A stretch of DNA of 64,000 nucleotides from UBA8941 sp963780545 (GTDB lineage Archaea > Thermoproteota > Bathyarchaeia > TCS64), in the NCBI GenBank assembly GCA_963780545.1, contig CAWACK010000008.1:310001-374000 (forward strand). The letters run 5' to 3'. Each line of letters starts with the position of its first letter. Within the stretch, counting starts at the first letter, position 1. Below the pieces are notes generated by a model. It saw only the letters and a program-made list of their open reading frames with translations. It had not been told where the DNA came from and searched no databases. This document shows positions 34,848-44,674 of the stretch, in pieces. The translations under genes were made by a program, and so were the position numbers.

Positions 34848-35774
34848 TTATTTCGAATTGCCGACCGAACGGAGGAAAACCTCTGATGCCTCCATCATGT
34901 TTCTGAGAATTGGTTCAACGAGTTCAGGGGAAGTTGGAGCGAAGCCACAGTCTGGATGAATATAGGCGATATGATCTACACCAACGATCTCCGCTATGGC
35001 ATCAAGCCTCTTGCTCGCCGTATCAACGTCCTCCAAGGAGGTGTTGGAGATGAATCCCACCCCCAGCTTTTTACTCCCCCCAAGGGAGGCTCTCGAGATC
35101 GTCTCAATATTCTTGCTCTCCTGAGCCCTGCTGAAACCGAAGCTTAAGATGTTCACACTCAGGCTTAGGAGCTCATCGTACACCCGTTTAATGGAGCCAC
35201 AGACGTGGATGCTCACTTTGCCATCATCAATTGCTGCGTCTGGCAGGGAGGATAGTAGCCTCTCCAAATACTTTGGGGATTCGAACCTAGCCGATATACC
35301 CGGCTCATCGATCTGGAGGAGAGCACCGAGTTCGAGGACTCTCCTCGCTATTGGAGCTAGAGCGTCCGCGCAGTCTATGTAAATGGAGGGGTCCCTGGCG
35401 TTAATGTAGTCACCTACTCCCCCCATCGCTGAAGTCATTCCAAGCGTTACGGGTCCCGTCAAAGTGATCTTAGCCTTGACATCCTTCCTGTTGAGACTCT
35501 CTAAATAGGTCTTAACCACTTCGTAATCCCTTATTTTATAAAAATCCCACTCGTCATCCATCGGCTTTATCCTCCCAGATATTCGAAGCCCCCTGTTTCC
35601 CCTGCTCAGACCCGGCATCTGTTCGAAATACGTGATCATATCCGCCCTCTGTTCGCCGTCTGAAATTACTTCTATGCCGTATCTCAACTGAAGGTCGATA
35701 ATATCTCTGATAGCCACCTCGAGTGGCTTATTGGATCTCGGGAAACTGCCGATGGTTGTTCTCTCTATCCTCAT
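34848..35774 (-). CDS. core-MetE-like methionine synthase
   Basis: A 308-residue TIM barrel matching the C-terminal (catalytic) half of MetE: ERTTIGSFPRS at the start, SIHVCGSIKRV with zinc-binding His and Cys, and AYIHPDCGF with the third zinc Cys. It lacks the N-terminal half of full MetE. Core-MetE proteins (Mes families) in archaea and bacteria use corrinoid-bound or other methyl donors in place of methyl-tetrahydrofolate triglutamate. Its gene ends 31 bases from the end of the corrinoid-protein gene, which may supply the methyl group (inference). Confidence 0.82.
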   Translation of the reverse strand: MRIERTTIGSFPRSNKPLEVAIRDIIDLQLRYGIEVISDGEQRADMITYFEQMPGLSRGNRGLRISGRIKPMDDEWDFYKIRDYEVVKTYLESLNRKDVKAKITLTGPVTLGMTSAMGGVGDYINARDPSIYIDCADALAPIARRVLELGALLQIDEPGISARFESPKYLERLLSSLPDAAIDDGKVSIHVCGSIKRVYDELLSLSVNILSFGFSRAQESKNIETISRASLGGSKKLGVGFISNTSLEDVDTASKRLDAIAEIVGVDHIAYIHPDCGFAPTSPELVEPILRNMMEASEVFLRSVGNSK

Positions 35775-35958
35775 TTCCGCGAATACGATCCATCTTGTAA
35801 CTTAAAAGGGAGGTATCTCCTACACAACCAGGGTCTAGCAACCGCTGAGAAAACACATCGCCTCGACCATGTTTGGTTTAAAAGGAACATTTCCATAAAA
35901 ATACTCAGAGAAGAAGTCACTCCCTCTAAAAAAAATCCTGTTAAGGTGATAACCCACT

Positions 35959-36480
35959 TTGAAGAATGATGAAGATGCCGAAAGTTTAGCAGATCTGAAG
36001 ACTCAGATTGAGCTCACAGTCAATGGAGCCTCACACCGACTTAATGTAGAGCCTCGACGCACCCTCCTCGACGCTTTAAGAAACGACCTGCACCTAACCG
36101 GAACAAAGAAAGGCTGCGACATGGGTGAGTGCGGCGCATGCACAGTACTGCTAGATGCGAAACCAGTCTACTCCTGTCTACTGCTCGCCATCGAGTGTAC
36201 CGGGCATGAGATAACGACAATCGAGGGAGTATCAGAAGGGGATAAACTAGACCCGATCCAGGAGGCGTTCATCGAATACGATGCCCAACAATGTGGCTTC
36301 TGCACGCCTGGTCAGATAATCGCCATCAAGGGACTACTACTCAACAACCCCGCCCCCACCCCCGAGGAAGTCCGTGTGGGGGTCTCGGGTAACATCTGCA
36401 GATGTGGGGCTTATCGCAGAATCCTGAAGGCAGCCGAGGCAGCTGCTCAGGTCTATGAGGAGGGTAGGGGAGTTGACTAG
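35959..36480 (+). CDS. molybdenum hydroxylase small subunit (2Fe-2S)
   Basis: A 173-residue ferredoxin subunit: GCDMGECGACTVLLD holds the first [2Fe-2S] cluster and CGFCTPGQ with GNICRCGAYRRI the second, as in xanthine dehydrogenase, 4-hydroxybenzoyl-CoA reductase gamma and CO dehydrogenase small subunits. TTG 35959 has AAGGTGAT 8 bases upstream. It overlaps the large-subunit gene, starting an operon small-large-FAD. Confidence 0.9.
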   Translation: MKNDEDAESLADLKTQIELTVNGASHRLNVEPRRTLLDALRNDLHLTGTKKGCDMGECGACTVLLDAKPVYSCLLLAIECTGHEITTIEGVSEGDKLDPIQEAFIEYDAQQCGFCTPGQIIAIKGLLLNNPAPTPEEVRVGVSGNICRCGAYRRILKAAEAAAQVYEEGRGVD

Positions 36481-38777
36481 GCTAAAAAAAACCAGGGTCG
36501 AGTTGGAGGGCAGAGTACACGAAAAACTCTCACTCGTGGATGATGTGGAACAGAAACCATGGGGTGCGGAAGCTGAGCTAGACGTCGTCGGGAAAAGCTT
36601 TGCCAAGATCGACGGCACGGAACGAGTAACTGGAAGGGCAATCTACACCGCAGACATTCAGCTTCCTGGGATGCTTCACGCGAAGGCCCTCCGCTCACCC
36701 TACCCAAACGCTCGGGTGAAGAGGATCGATGCAACCAAAGCTTTGAAACTACCCGGCGTGCGAGCAGTCATAACACATGAAAATGCACCCAACTTAGAGT
36801 GGTTAAACGACACAAAGATACTCGACGGGGCTGTGAGATTCGTTGGAGAAGAGGTCGCGGTGGTTGCGGCAGATGAAGAGGAGACAGCTGATGAGGCAAT
36901 TAGCCTCATAGAAGTCGATTACGATGTACTTCCCTTCGTCGTCGACGCGGAGAGTGCGGAAAAAGGCACTGCACCCATAATTCATGGGGAGAATAACCTC
37001 CTAGGAGGGGCTCCGAGAACATACCACCGAGGAGACGTAAATCGTGGACTAGCCGAGGCGGATGTTGTGGTCGAGGGGACATTCACGACTCAAACCGCCG
37101 TCCATAACTGCATGGAGACGCACGGCGCCGTCGCTAACTGGGAAGGTGATCACCTAACCGTTTGGGAGTCCACCCAGTCGATCTCAGATACACGGGATCA
37201 CCTCGCAGCGGTCTTTAACCTCCCGTTAGACAGGGTACGTGTTATCTGCCATTACATGGGCGGTGGCTTCGGAAGCAAGCAGCGAGTTTGGAAACACACA
37301 ATACTTGCTGCACTCCTCTCGAAGACGACTCACCGCCCAGTCCGGATGGTCCTCACGAGGAAGGAGGATAACCTCATGACTGGAAACAGGCAAGCTACAG
37401 TTCAGCACCTCAGATTAGGCGCTAAACGCGACGGTACATTAACCGCTATAGACCTCACCTCAACGGGTGAGATGGGCGCATATGGCACCCACTCGAGTCT
37501 CACCGAGGGACCAGCGCAGACACTGTATGCATGTCAAAACGTGAAGACGGATAACAGAACCTACTTCACGAACATGGGACCAGCTGTCGCCTTCAGAGGA
37601 CCCGGCTACGTAGAGGGCTCCTTCGCCCTCGAGTCGCTTCTCGACGAACTCGCGGATAAACTCGGAATTGACCCCCTCGAGCTCAGAATCAAGAACTACG
37701 CCCACATCGACCCGAGGAGCGGTAGAGAATACTCCTCGAAGAACCTCGACGAGTGCTACAGGAAGGGGGCTCAGATGGTGGGATGGGACCAAGGCTGGAG
37801 GGGACGCAGAACAGCAACGAAGTGCAGGGCGATCGGCGTCGCAAGCCAGATCTGGGGCGGCGGCGGGGGCCCACCCGCCTACGCCTGGGTGAAGATGAAC
37901 CCCGATGCCACATTCGAGGTCATTGTGGGAGGACAAGACATAGGCTCCGGCACTAAGACGACCCTCGCCCAAATAGCAGCGGAGGAGCTGGGGGTAAACA
38001 TAGATAGAATCTTCGTCAGGATGGGGGACACGGAGGCAGCCCCCTATGCGCCGGTCAGCTCAGGGAGCCGCACGACCCCTTCCGTCGGGCCAGCCGTACG
38101 CCAGGCAGCGGCGGATACAAAGAGGCAGCTCAGGGAGATCGCCGCCGGATACATCGAAGCGCCACTCGAGCGAGTGGTATTCCACGGAGGCGAATTCTAC
38201 GTCGAAGGCGAGGAAAAGCCACGCTTAAGCTTAGGAGAGCTAACAAATGCCTTAGATGAGCTAACAATCCTCGGCAGGGGTCTCCGAGGACCCAACCCCA
38301 ACAACGCGGAGCTAATGACTTTTGGCGCACAGTTCGCAGACGTCGAGGTCGACCTGCTACACAGGCGAAGTAGAGATTAAAAGAGTCGTAACCGTGCTCG
38401 ACTTCGGAAGAGTATTGAATCCTCTCGGTGCTGGAAGCCAGCTTGAGGGGGGCGTAGTCCAGGGAATAGGCTTCACACTCAGCGAGGAGCGCGTCGTGGA
38501 CGGAAGGGACGGAGTCGTCCTCAACCCCAACCTAGAGGACTACCTCGTCCCCACAGCCGTGGACATGCCCGTAGTCGACTACACATTCACCGACATACCT
38601 GACCCTACGGCCAACAGCATCGGAGCGAAGGGACTCGGGGAACCACCCATGATACCGACTGCACCGGCGATAGCGAACGCGATCGCCCACGCCACCGGTA
38701 TAAGAATAAGGTCAACACCGATAACGCGGGCCAAGATACTGGACGCGATCCAAGCATCAAAGGAGGCGAATCAATGA
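36455..38777 (+). CDS. molybdenum hydroxylase large subunit, frame-broken
   Basis: The N-terminal domain (SFAKIDGTERVTGRAIYTAD) and Mo-binding domain (GGGFGSKQ, AVAFRGPGYVEG, PVSSGSRTTPSVGPA) occupy the first frame. The end, with IGAKGLGEPP carrying the catalytic Glu, is in another. A plus-one break lies near 38350-38355. Merged length is about 774 residues. AFRGPG at the active loop is not the AYxCSFR of aerobic CO dehydrogenase. It hydroxylates or reduces an organic substrate, possibly 4-hydroxybenzoyl-CoA, given the FAD subunit. The start may instead be TTG 36473, overlapping the small subunit end. Confidence 0.88.
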
Positions 38778-39756
38778 GGAGATTTGAGCACATCGACGCT
38801 GAATCCATCGAGGAGGCAGTGAAATTCCTAGAAGAGGATAACACCCGCATCATAGCAGGCGGCTCGAACCTTCTCCCCCTAATCAAACTCGGAATAGCCA
38901 AGCCAACGCGTCTAGTCAACATCAAATCTATCCCAAAGCTTAAGGAGATAAGCTTCAGCGAAGATGAAGGACTAAAAATAGGTGCACTGGCAACAATCGA
39001 CTCGATAGCAACCAGCAAAATCGTAAGGGAAAGGTACTCGGTCCTCTCCGAGGCAGCTTTCTCCATAGCCTCCCCGCAGATCAGGAACATCGCCACAATT
39101 GGTGGAAACCTCTGCCAGGAGCCAAGGTGCTGGTACTACCGCGGATCCCAGCCGTGTTGGCTTAAGGGTGGGAGAATGTGCTTCGCTGCCACAGGTGAGA
39201 ACGAGCATCATGCCGTCCTTGGCGCGGGAACATGCAACAGTGTCCAACCATCCGACTCCGCCCCAGCCCTCATCGCATTGGGGGCGAAAGTACGCATCAC
39301 AGACTCGAAGAGGAGATAGAGTCATCCCTATTGATGGAGTTGTTTCAAAAGCCAATCGATGGCTCGCGTAGGTTAACCTCACTGAAACCTGGGGAACTGA
39401 TAACTGCTCTGGAAATCCCACTACCCAGAAAGGAGAGCATCGGCACTTACATTAAGAAGATGAACCGACGCATCTGGACATTTGCTTCTGTGAGTATTGC
39501 GGCTCAACTCTCCCTTGAGAATGGTGTCGTAGTCGATGCGAGGCTCGTCCTCGGTGGAGTCAGCTCAATTCCATGGCGGCTAAGCCAGTCAGAAATGATA
39601 CTCAGGGGAAACTCCCTTGATGATGAGACAATTGAAAGAGCTGCTGAAGCTTCAACGGCAGGTGCTAGACCACTTAAACACAACGCCTACAAAATACTGC
39701 TTGCTAAAGGGGTTGTGACAGAGGCGCTTACAAAGTTTCGTCAAAAAACCCGCTAA
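38774..39756 (+). CDS. molybdenum hydroxylase FAD subunit with Cys-rich loop, frame-broken
   Basis: The FAD domain has AGGSNLLP and TIGGNLCQ. Right after, a loop contains cysteines C114, C119, C128, C136 and C154 (NLCQEPRCWYYRGSQPCW), in the place of the inserted loop that carries an extra [4Fe-4S] cluster in 4-hydroxybenzoyl-CoA reductase beta subunits. Two plus-one breaks near 39310 and 39345 shift the frame to the last third (ALEIPLPRKESIGTYIKKM). ATG 38774 overlaps the large-subunit TGA. Merged length is about 326 residues, near the size of HcrB. Confidence 0.85.
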
Positions 39757-39797
39757 TTAAAACACTAAACCGAAAACATCTCACCTCTACAGTAAAT

Positions 39798-40328
39798 CTA
39801 ATTGGGTTTTCCAGAGCCGTTCCCATCGACCCTAAAAATTGGTCTGGCCATGACATTCCTAATCAAATCTGCGACTCGCTTAGGATCCTTCACCTTGGTC
39901 ATCCTCTTGGTGAAGTCTTTTTCGCTCTGAGTTTTGATCATGATGTCCCCAGTGTTCAATATTCTACCACTAACGGATCTAATCAGTTCAAGATCCGAGA
40001 ACCCAGTAGGGACTATCATCGAAGTCTTAGACGTCAATAAACCAACCTTAATCTCCAGACTGTCATCTCTCAAAATGTACAGGTGAGTAGACCTCAAAAC
40101 AAGTAAATCTAAGATCCCAAGAATCCAAATAAAAAAAAATACGGCTAGAGTCCAAACCAGAACTGATAGACCAAATTGTGGCATATATAGAACTCCAATC
40201 GAATTTTCCACAATTAACACACCCACCGAGATAACGAACACCAAGAACGTCCTCGTGGCAATGTAAGGCAGAATCCAGGGTCTACCTCTCCAAACCTCCT
40301 GGCCAGACTTTTGAGCGGAGCTGCTCAT
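39798..40328 (-). CDS. PH-domain (bPH2-like) membrane protein
   Basis: A 176-residue protein with two membrane helices (residues about 25-50 and 55-78) followed by a YdbS/bPH2-like domain: HLYILRDDSLEIKVGLLTSK and DIMIKTQSEKDFTKRMTKVKDP. Such proteins are found near or inside archaeal membranes with unknown role. It converges with the hydroxylase operon end (spacer about 40 bases). From this gene rightwards I see no frame breaks. Confidence 0.75.
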   Translation of the reverse strand: MSSSAQKSGQEVWRGRPWILPYIATRTFLVFVISVGVLIVENSIGVLYMPQFGLSVLVWTLAVFFFIWILGILDLLVLRSTHLYILRDDSLEIKVGLLTSKTSMIVPTGFSDLELIRSVSGRILNTGDIMIKTQSEKDFTKRMTKVKDPKRVADLIRNVMARPIFRVDGNGSGKPN

Positions 40329-40470
40329 TTCGATATCACCTAAAAGGTAAGATGGATTCTATTTTAACCTGTCTCGTCTTTCAGCAAAGCTCCTTCGATA
40401 TTTCAGATTACTTCAATGAGATAATAAAATTAAAAATACCTATTAACTAAAACCTCAAAGGCATACAAAG

Positions 40471-41418
40471 ATGTCAACCTGTGAAAAATGCGGTAAAAAG
40501 CTAGAGGAAGATGCACGCTACTGCTCATACTGTGGAACCCCAACGGGTCAAGCCACGCCCTCCGAACAAGCTCCAATCTCTGAAGCACCGCCGACACCAG
40601 CGGGTGAGAATCAGCCTCCAGAGCAGGCCCCAATCGTTGTGACGCCCAAACCATCTAGAACTAGACGAATTGCTCTTGTATTGATCTTTCTCATCGCCAT
40701 CGCTGCAGCCGCCGTCGTAGTATACCAATTGCGTCCACGCACATTTTCACCTCAACCGACCCAGACCGTGATGGGTGTAGATTGGTCGGGATACTCAGTT
40801 GCCTCATCATTGAAGAACCCTCAGCCCATAGTCACTGGGGTTTCAGGAACCTGGGCGGTTCCAAGCGTTACTGTCACCCCAGGGGTCTCGTACTCGGCGA
40901 CATGGATTGGCATAGGTGGTCAATTTGACCAGACTCTCATTCAGACGGGAACCGAACACGACGTTGACCCTGTCAAGGGTCAGGTAGTTTACTCAGCGTG
41001 GTATGAGTTGTTGCCGGCTTCTCCAGTTTACCTCACCATGAGCGTCTCACCCGGAGATATCATCAAGGCTTCCATAAAACTCCAAGATGCCGCAACTAAT
41101 ACCTGGTCGATTAGTCTCCAAGATACCACGAATGGGCAATCATACCAGACGAATGTACAGTACGACTCATCGATGCTCAGTGCTGAATGGGTAGTTGAGC
41201 GCCCCACCATCGGAAACCGAATAGGTCTACTAGCCGACTTCGGATCGGTCACATTCAGGAACTGTAACGCAATCATCGGAGGCAAAACAGGGGGGTTACT
41301 TGACTTCCCATCCAGCGACTTCATCATGAACAGTCGACAGAACAACCCTCTAGTTGCCGTCTCGACGCCATCCAGCAATGGATCATCCTTCACCGTAACA
41401 TTCGAATCGGCTAGATGA
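40471..41418 (+). CDS. zinc-ribbon, membrane-anchored glutamic (G1/eqolisin) peptidase
   Basis: The protein is built of an N-terminal zinc ribbon (C4, C7, C18, C21), a proline-rich linker, a membrane helix (66-86) and a C-terminal G1-peptidase domain facing out. The domain has ATWIGIGGQFDQTLIQTGTE and AWYELLPASP, then SAEWVVERP and ADFGSVTFRN, matching scytalidoglutamic peptidase; the catalytic pair would be Q158 and E239. Glutamic peptidases were first known from fungi; prokaryotic ones are fewer. The zinc-ribbon fusion is typical of archaeal cell-surface proteins. AT-rich box A near 40425 suggests a leaderless or short-leader transcript. Confidence 0.85.
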   Translation: MSTCEKCGKKLEEDARYCSYCGTPTGQATPSEQAPISEAPPTPAGENQPPEQAPIVVTPKPSRTRRIALVLIFLIAIAAAAVVVYQLRPRTFSPQPTQTVMGVDWSGYSVASSLKNPQPIVTGVSGTWAVPSVTVTPGVSYSATWIGIGGQFDQTLIQTGTEHDVDPVKGQVVYSAWYELLPASPVYLTMSVSPGDIIKASIKLQDAATNTWSISLQDTTNGQSYQTNVQYDSSMLSAEWVVERPTIGNRIGLLADFGSVTFRNCNAIIGGKTGGLLDFPSSDFIMNSRQNNPLVAVSTPSSNGSSFTVTFESAR

Positions 41419-41451
41419 TCCTCGCGCACATAAATTTTTTAAGACTTAATT

Positions 41452-42438
41452 TTACAATCCCGTCTTTACGGAATTTATCAACCGAGAAAAAAGATCCCTG
41501 AAACGTGTTAGATACATCCTAAACGTCCTGATTGGGGTATGATTTCTCTCGAAGAAGCCCATTATCCCCTCTGGTTCCACAATTAGGATGGCGACTATGA
41601 ACAGGGAAGGTATGATTTCTTGCCAGTTCGCCGCGCCAATACCGAAAATTCTGATCATCAGGAGGATTATCCAACTCTGTGCAACCGCTAAGGTGAAGCC
41701 CCCTACGACGGCCCCCATTACACTCTGGAGACCTCCAACGAGGCATCCAGCCATCACTGCGATTAGGAACGTGTCGCTGTAACCCATCCCTGTGTACTGC
41801 CAGAGTGGAATTATGGCTCCAGCTAAGCCTGCTAGAGCCCCGGTCAGAAACCAACTGAGAAAGTGGACTGTTTTCGTGTCTACACCAAAGATAGCTGCCA
41901 GCTGCTCGTTCTCGGCTACGGCTCTAAGAGCGATGCCGAACTTGTTCCACTTCAGGAACACGTAGAAGGCCACGATTATGACTAAAACAAGAGGCAGCGC
42001 AACTATGAAGACGCCTGGGTAACCACCCCAAGTGAAGTCGGAGTTAGCCAGCCAGAACCCATTTTGAGGATAACCTTGGCTATATAGAAACCAGTAACTG
42101 AAAATGTCGACGATTGAGCCAACTATTTCAGCGATCGCGAAGAAGACGAACGTGAGGGTTATTATGTTCGTCCCATTCGCCTTTATCGGCCTCACGATCA
42201 AGATGTAAAGGGCCAGCGCGAGGAATCCGCAGGCAGCCGACGAGATCAGCCATGTGGTGTAAGGGTAATAGCCCCAGACCTTCACAAGCGCGTACGTTAT
42301 CAGGGTGCCAATCGTCGCGATGGCGGTGTGGCCGAAGTTGGGAAACTTCTCCACCATATAGATGATCGTGAAGCCAATACACAGTATGATCAGTATAGCC
42401 GCCTCGACAAGCAGGCTTACTAGGGAATTGGCGACCAT
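41452..42438 (-). CDS. LivH/LivM-type branched-chain amino acid ABC permease
   Basis: A 328-residue protein with about eight membrane helices; the GIALRAVAENEQLAAIFGVDTK segment is the conserved cytoplasmic loop that contacts the ATPases of Liv transporters, and GLAGAIIPLW follows. No LivM, LivF, LivG or binding protein is adjacent, so either the other components are elsewhere or the gene is an orphan. The gene is convergent with the G1-peptidase gene. Confidence 0.88.
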   Translation of the reverse strand: MVANSLVSLLVEAAILIILCIGFTIIYMVEKFPNFGHTAIATIGTLITYALVKVWGYYPYTTWLISSAACGFLALALYILIVRPIKANGTNIITLTFVFFAIAEIVGSIVDIFSYWFLYSQGYPQNGFWLANSDFTWGGYPGVFIVALPLVLVIIVAFYVFLKWNKFGIALRAVAENEQLAAIFGVDTKTVHFLSWFLTGALAGLAGAIIPLWQYTGMGYSDTFLIAVMAGCLVGGLQSVMGAVVGGFTLAVAQSWIILLMIRIFGIGAANWQEIIPSLFIVAILIVEPEGIMGFFERNHTPIRTFRMYLTRFRDLFSRLINSVKTGL

Positions 42439-42601
42439 CCAGAGATCATCTTCTATGACTGATTTTAACTATCGAGGCATATATGTTCATTTTCAGGAGT
42501 ATGTGAATGCATGCACTCCATTGTAGAGCGAGCATTCCACATAGGACCCATTAGTTAGTCATCACCAAACTTTTAGCCTCGTATCGTTCCCCATTCCTAG
42601 C

Positions 42602-43780
42602 ATGCAGCAAAGCCGCTACAACCTGACATACATCATCTTGTGTGTGATTGCCCTCCTCGCCATGTTCAGCACCCAGATGATCAATCCCCTCCTAGCAATT
42701 TACGCTAAACAGGTGGGGGCTGTGGGCGTTTGGATAGGCCTCTCAGTCTCCGCCTACTGGCTAGCGAGGTTTCTCTTGGAGATTCCCAGCGGTTTCATCT
42801 CCACAAAGTTCGGCTACTATATACCGATGGCGGTCGGCCTCCTTCTGACAGCCATAGGTAACATCCTCTGCGCCTACGTCGTTGACCCATTCCAACTCTT
42901 CTTCGCGAGGGTGCTGATGGGTATTGGTGCACCCCTATTCTTCGCTGTCTCGATGACCCTGATCATAAACATGTTCGCGGTCGAGCGAAGGGGGAGCGCC
43001 ATGGGTCTCTTCCAGGGGATCGAGTTCCTGGGAAGCACTCTCGCATCGACCTTCAGCGGCCTCATAATTACTAGTTTTACTTTTATAGGCGCGTTCTTTC
43101 TCTCAACGGTTTTGGCTGTGATTGGTCTGTTTCTCCTGTTTGTACCTTCACTGCGCAGGGAGATTAGGACTCTGCCGAAATCTTCAAACATCAAACTTTC
43201 AACGATTCCCAAGGTTCTAACGAATAAGGGGTTACTGATCGTCTGTGCAGTCACTATAATGAACTTCATACTCTACCAAGGTGTCCTCTTCACAACCTTC
43301 CCACTCTACCTGAGTGAGATCGCAAAAATGTCGCTAACCGACATCGGCTTTGTCCAAGGGGCCAGGTCAGTAGGGTATGTGCTTTCGATGTTTTTAATGG
43401 GTACGATCTCGGATAGGATAGGAAGAAAGCCGGTTATACTCTTCGGGGCACTAGGCTCCGCTGTCATGAGCCTGATCTTAAACTATATGGTCGGATTCAC
43501 AGCCATAGCGGTCGGTATGCTATTAATCGGAATTACCACAGGCGCCGTCTGGATAATCTGCCCGGTGATAGCGGCGGAAATCGTCGACCCTGACCACAGA
43601 GGAGCCGCGATCGGGGCGTACCGAACCTTCTACGACGCTGGCTCCGTAATCGGTCCAATCCTTATGATTTGGGTAGTTGGAGCGTATGGGAACGCGATGT
43701 CATTCTACCTTTCATCGATTCTCCTGCTGGTGGTCTTCGTCCCTTGCCTATTGCTGAGAGAGACCAAGAGGAGTAAATGA
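42602..43780 (+). CDS. MFS transporter
   Basis: A 392-residue carrier with about twelve membrane helices. SGFISTKFGYYIPMAVG and GTISDRIGRKPVILFG are the two halves' A-motif loops. It resembles drug/sugar efflux MFS proteins. It is divergent from the LivH-type gene with a 160-base spacer. Spacer 43781-43920 shows nothing. Confidence 0.87.
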   Translation: MQQSRYNLTYIILCVIALLAMFSTQMINPLLAIYAKQVGAVGVWIGLSVSAYWLARFLLEIPSGFISTKFGYYIPMAVGLLLTAIGNILCAYVVDPFQLFFARVLMGIGAPLFFAVSMTLIINMFAVERRGSAMGLFQGIEFLGSTLASTFSGLIITSFTFIGAFFLSTVLAVIGLFLLFVPSLRREIRTLPKSSNIKLSTIPKVLTNKGLLIVCAVTIMNFILYQGVLFTTFPLYLSEIAKMSLTDIGFVQGARSVGYVLSMFLMGTISDRIGRKPVILFGALGSAVMSLILNYMVGFTAIAVGMLLIGITTGAVWIICPVIAAEIVDPDHRGAAIGAYRTFYDAGSVIGPILMIWVVGAYGNAMSFYLSSILLLVVFVPCLLLRETKRSK

Positions 43781-43920
43781 AGAACTTACATAAAGCTAAT
43801 CATGCAAGGTACCTGAACTCGCCTTTCAAAATGATTGCAGATTTATTACGATCTTCTTCATCTATGAAACAGCAAAGACCTAGACATCGTCAAATCGCAA
43901 AGGAAAATTTTTGGTGGTCG

Positions 43921-44541
43921 CTACTTTACCTCACCCTCCACACTGAGGACAAGCCGCTCAATTGGGATTGTCTTCCCCGCGTCCTTCATAGCTTTCCCGA
44001 TCAGGCCCGCTAGACCTGAACAGCAAGGAACCTCCATATGGACTACGGTAACCCTCTTGATTTCGTTATATCTGAATATCTGGGTAAGCTTATCATGGTA
44101 CGCATGGACGTCATCGAACTTGGGGCAGCCTACGAGGACAACTTGGTGCCTTAGTAGTGTGCCTTGCCAGTCGGGGCTTGCGACAGGGACGCAGTCCGCC
44201 AATATGAGAAGTTCAGCGCCTTGGAAGAAGGGGGCGCGTGGATTGACGAGGTTGAGCTGAACGGGCCAATTCCTAAGCCCTGATCTTCGGTGAGTTCTCT
44301 GGTGTCGCTGGTGCACTTTGGCAGCCTCCTCGTCGAATGCTGGTGCCTCCCGCTCGATGACGCGGATTGCGTCCTGCGGGCATGTGCCGAGGCAGGCACC
44401 AAGCCCATCGCAATAAACTTCGCTGGCTAGCTTGGCCTTGTGGTCTATGATCTTTAATGCACCCTCAGCACATTTTGGGACGCATTGGCCGCAGCCGTTA
44501 CACCTCTCCTCGTCTATCTCAACTATCGCCCGCTTAACCAT
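43921..44541 (-). CDS. 4Fe-4S dicluster protein
   Basis: A 206-residue protein with two ferredoxin motifs at the N-terminus (CNGCGQCVPKC and CDGLGACLGTC) and a C-terminal part with several cysteines (VVLVGCPKFDD and VPCCSGLAG). It belongs to a family of 4Fe-4S binding proteins next to or within electron-transfer modules of anaerobes and is likely a cytoplasmic electron carrier or assembly-related. It is divergent from the MmcB-like gene. Confidence 0.82.
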   Translation of the reverse strand: MVKRAIVEIDEERCNGCGQCVPKCAEGALKIIDHKAKLASEVYCDGLGACLGTCPQDAIRVIEREAPAFDEEAAKVHQRHQRTHRRSGLRNWPVQLNLVNPRAPFFQGAELLILADCVPVASPDWQGTLLRHQVVLVGCPKFDDVHAYHDKLTQIFRYNEIKRVTVVHMEVPCCSGLAGLIGKAMKDAGKTIPIERLVLSVEGEVK

Positions 44542-44674
44542 GCCTTATCCTAACCGAGCCTTTGGTGCCGCGACTAAAAGACCCTACCCCAGTTTCACCC
44601 GGCTCACCGGCACATCTCTCCCCACTGCTTATATCGACATTCCCTCCAAAACACACATCTTCGAGGCTGTTGAT

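Noticed and set aside
37460..37972. 170-codon minus-strand frame inside the hydroxylase large subunit gene
   Set aside because: It is antisense to a conserved domain and lacks family features; a shadow of biased codons.
36455..38777. Aerobic CO dehydrogenase large subunit (CoxL)
   Set aside because: The active loop reads AFRGPG and not AYxCSFR, and the FAD subunit has the extra cysteine loop of 4-hydroxybenzoyl-CoA reductase.
43777..44013. 78-codon frame after the MFS gene
   Set aside because: It runs antisense into the Fe-S protein gene and has no recognisable features.
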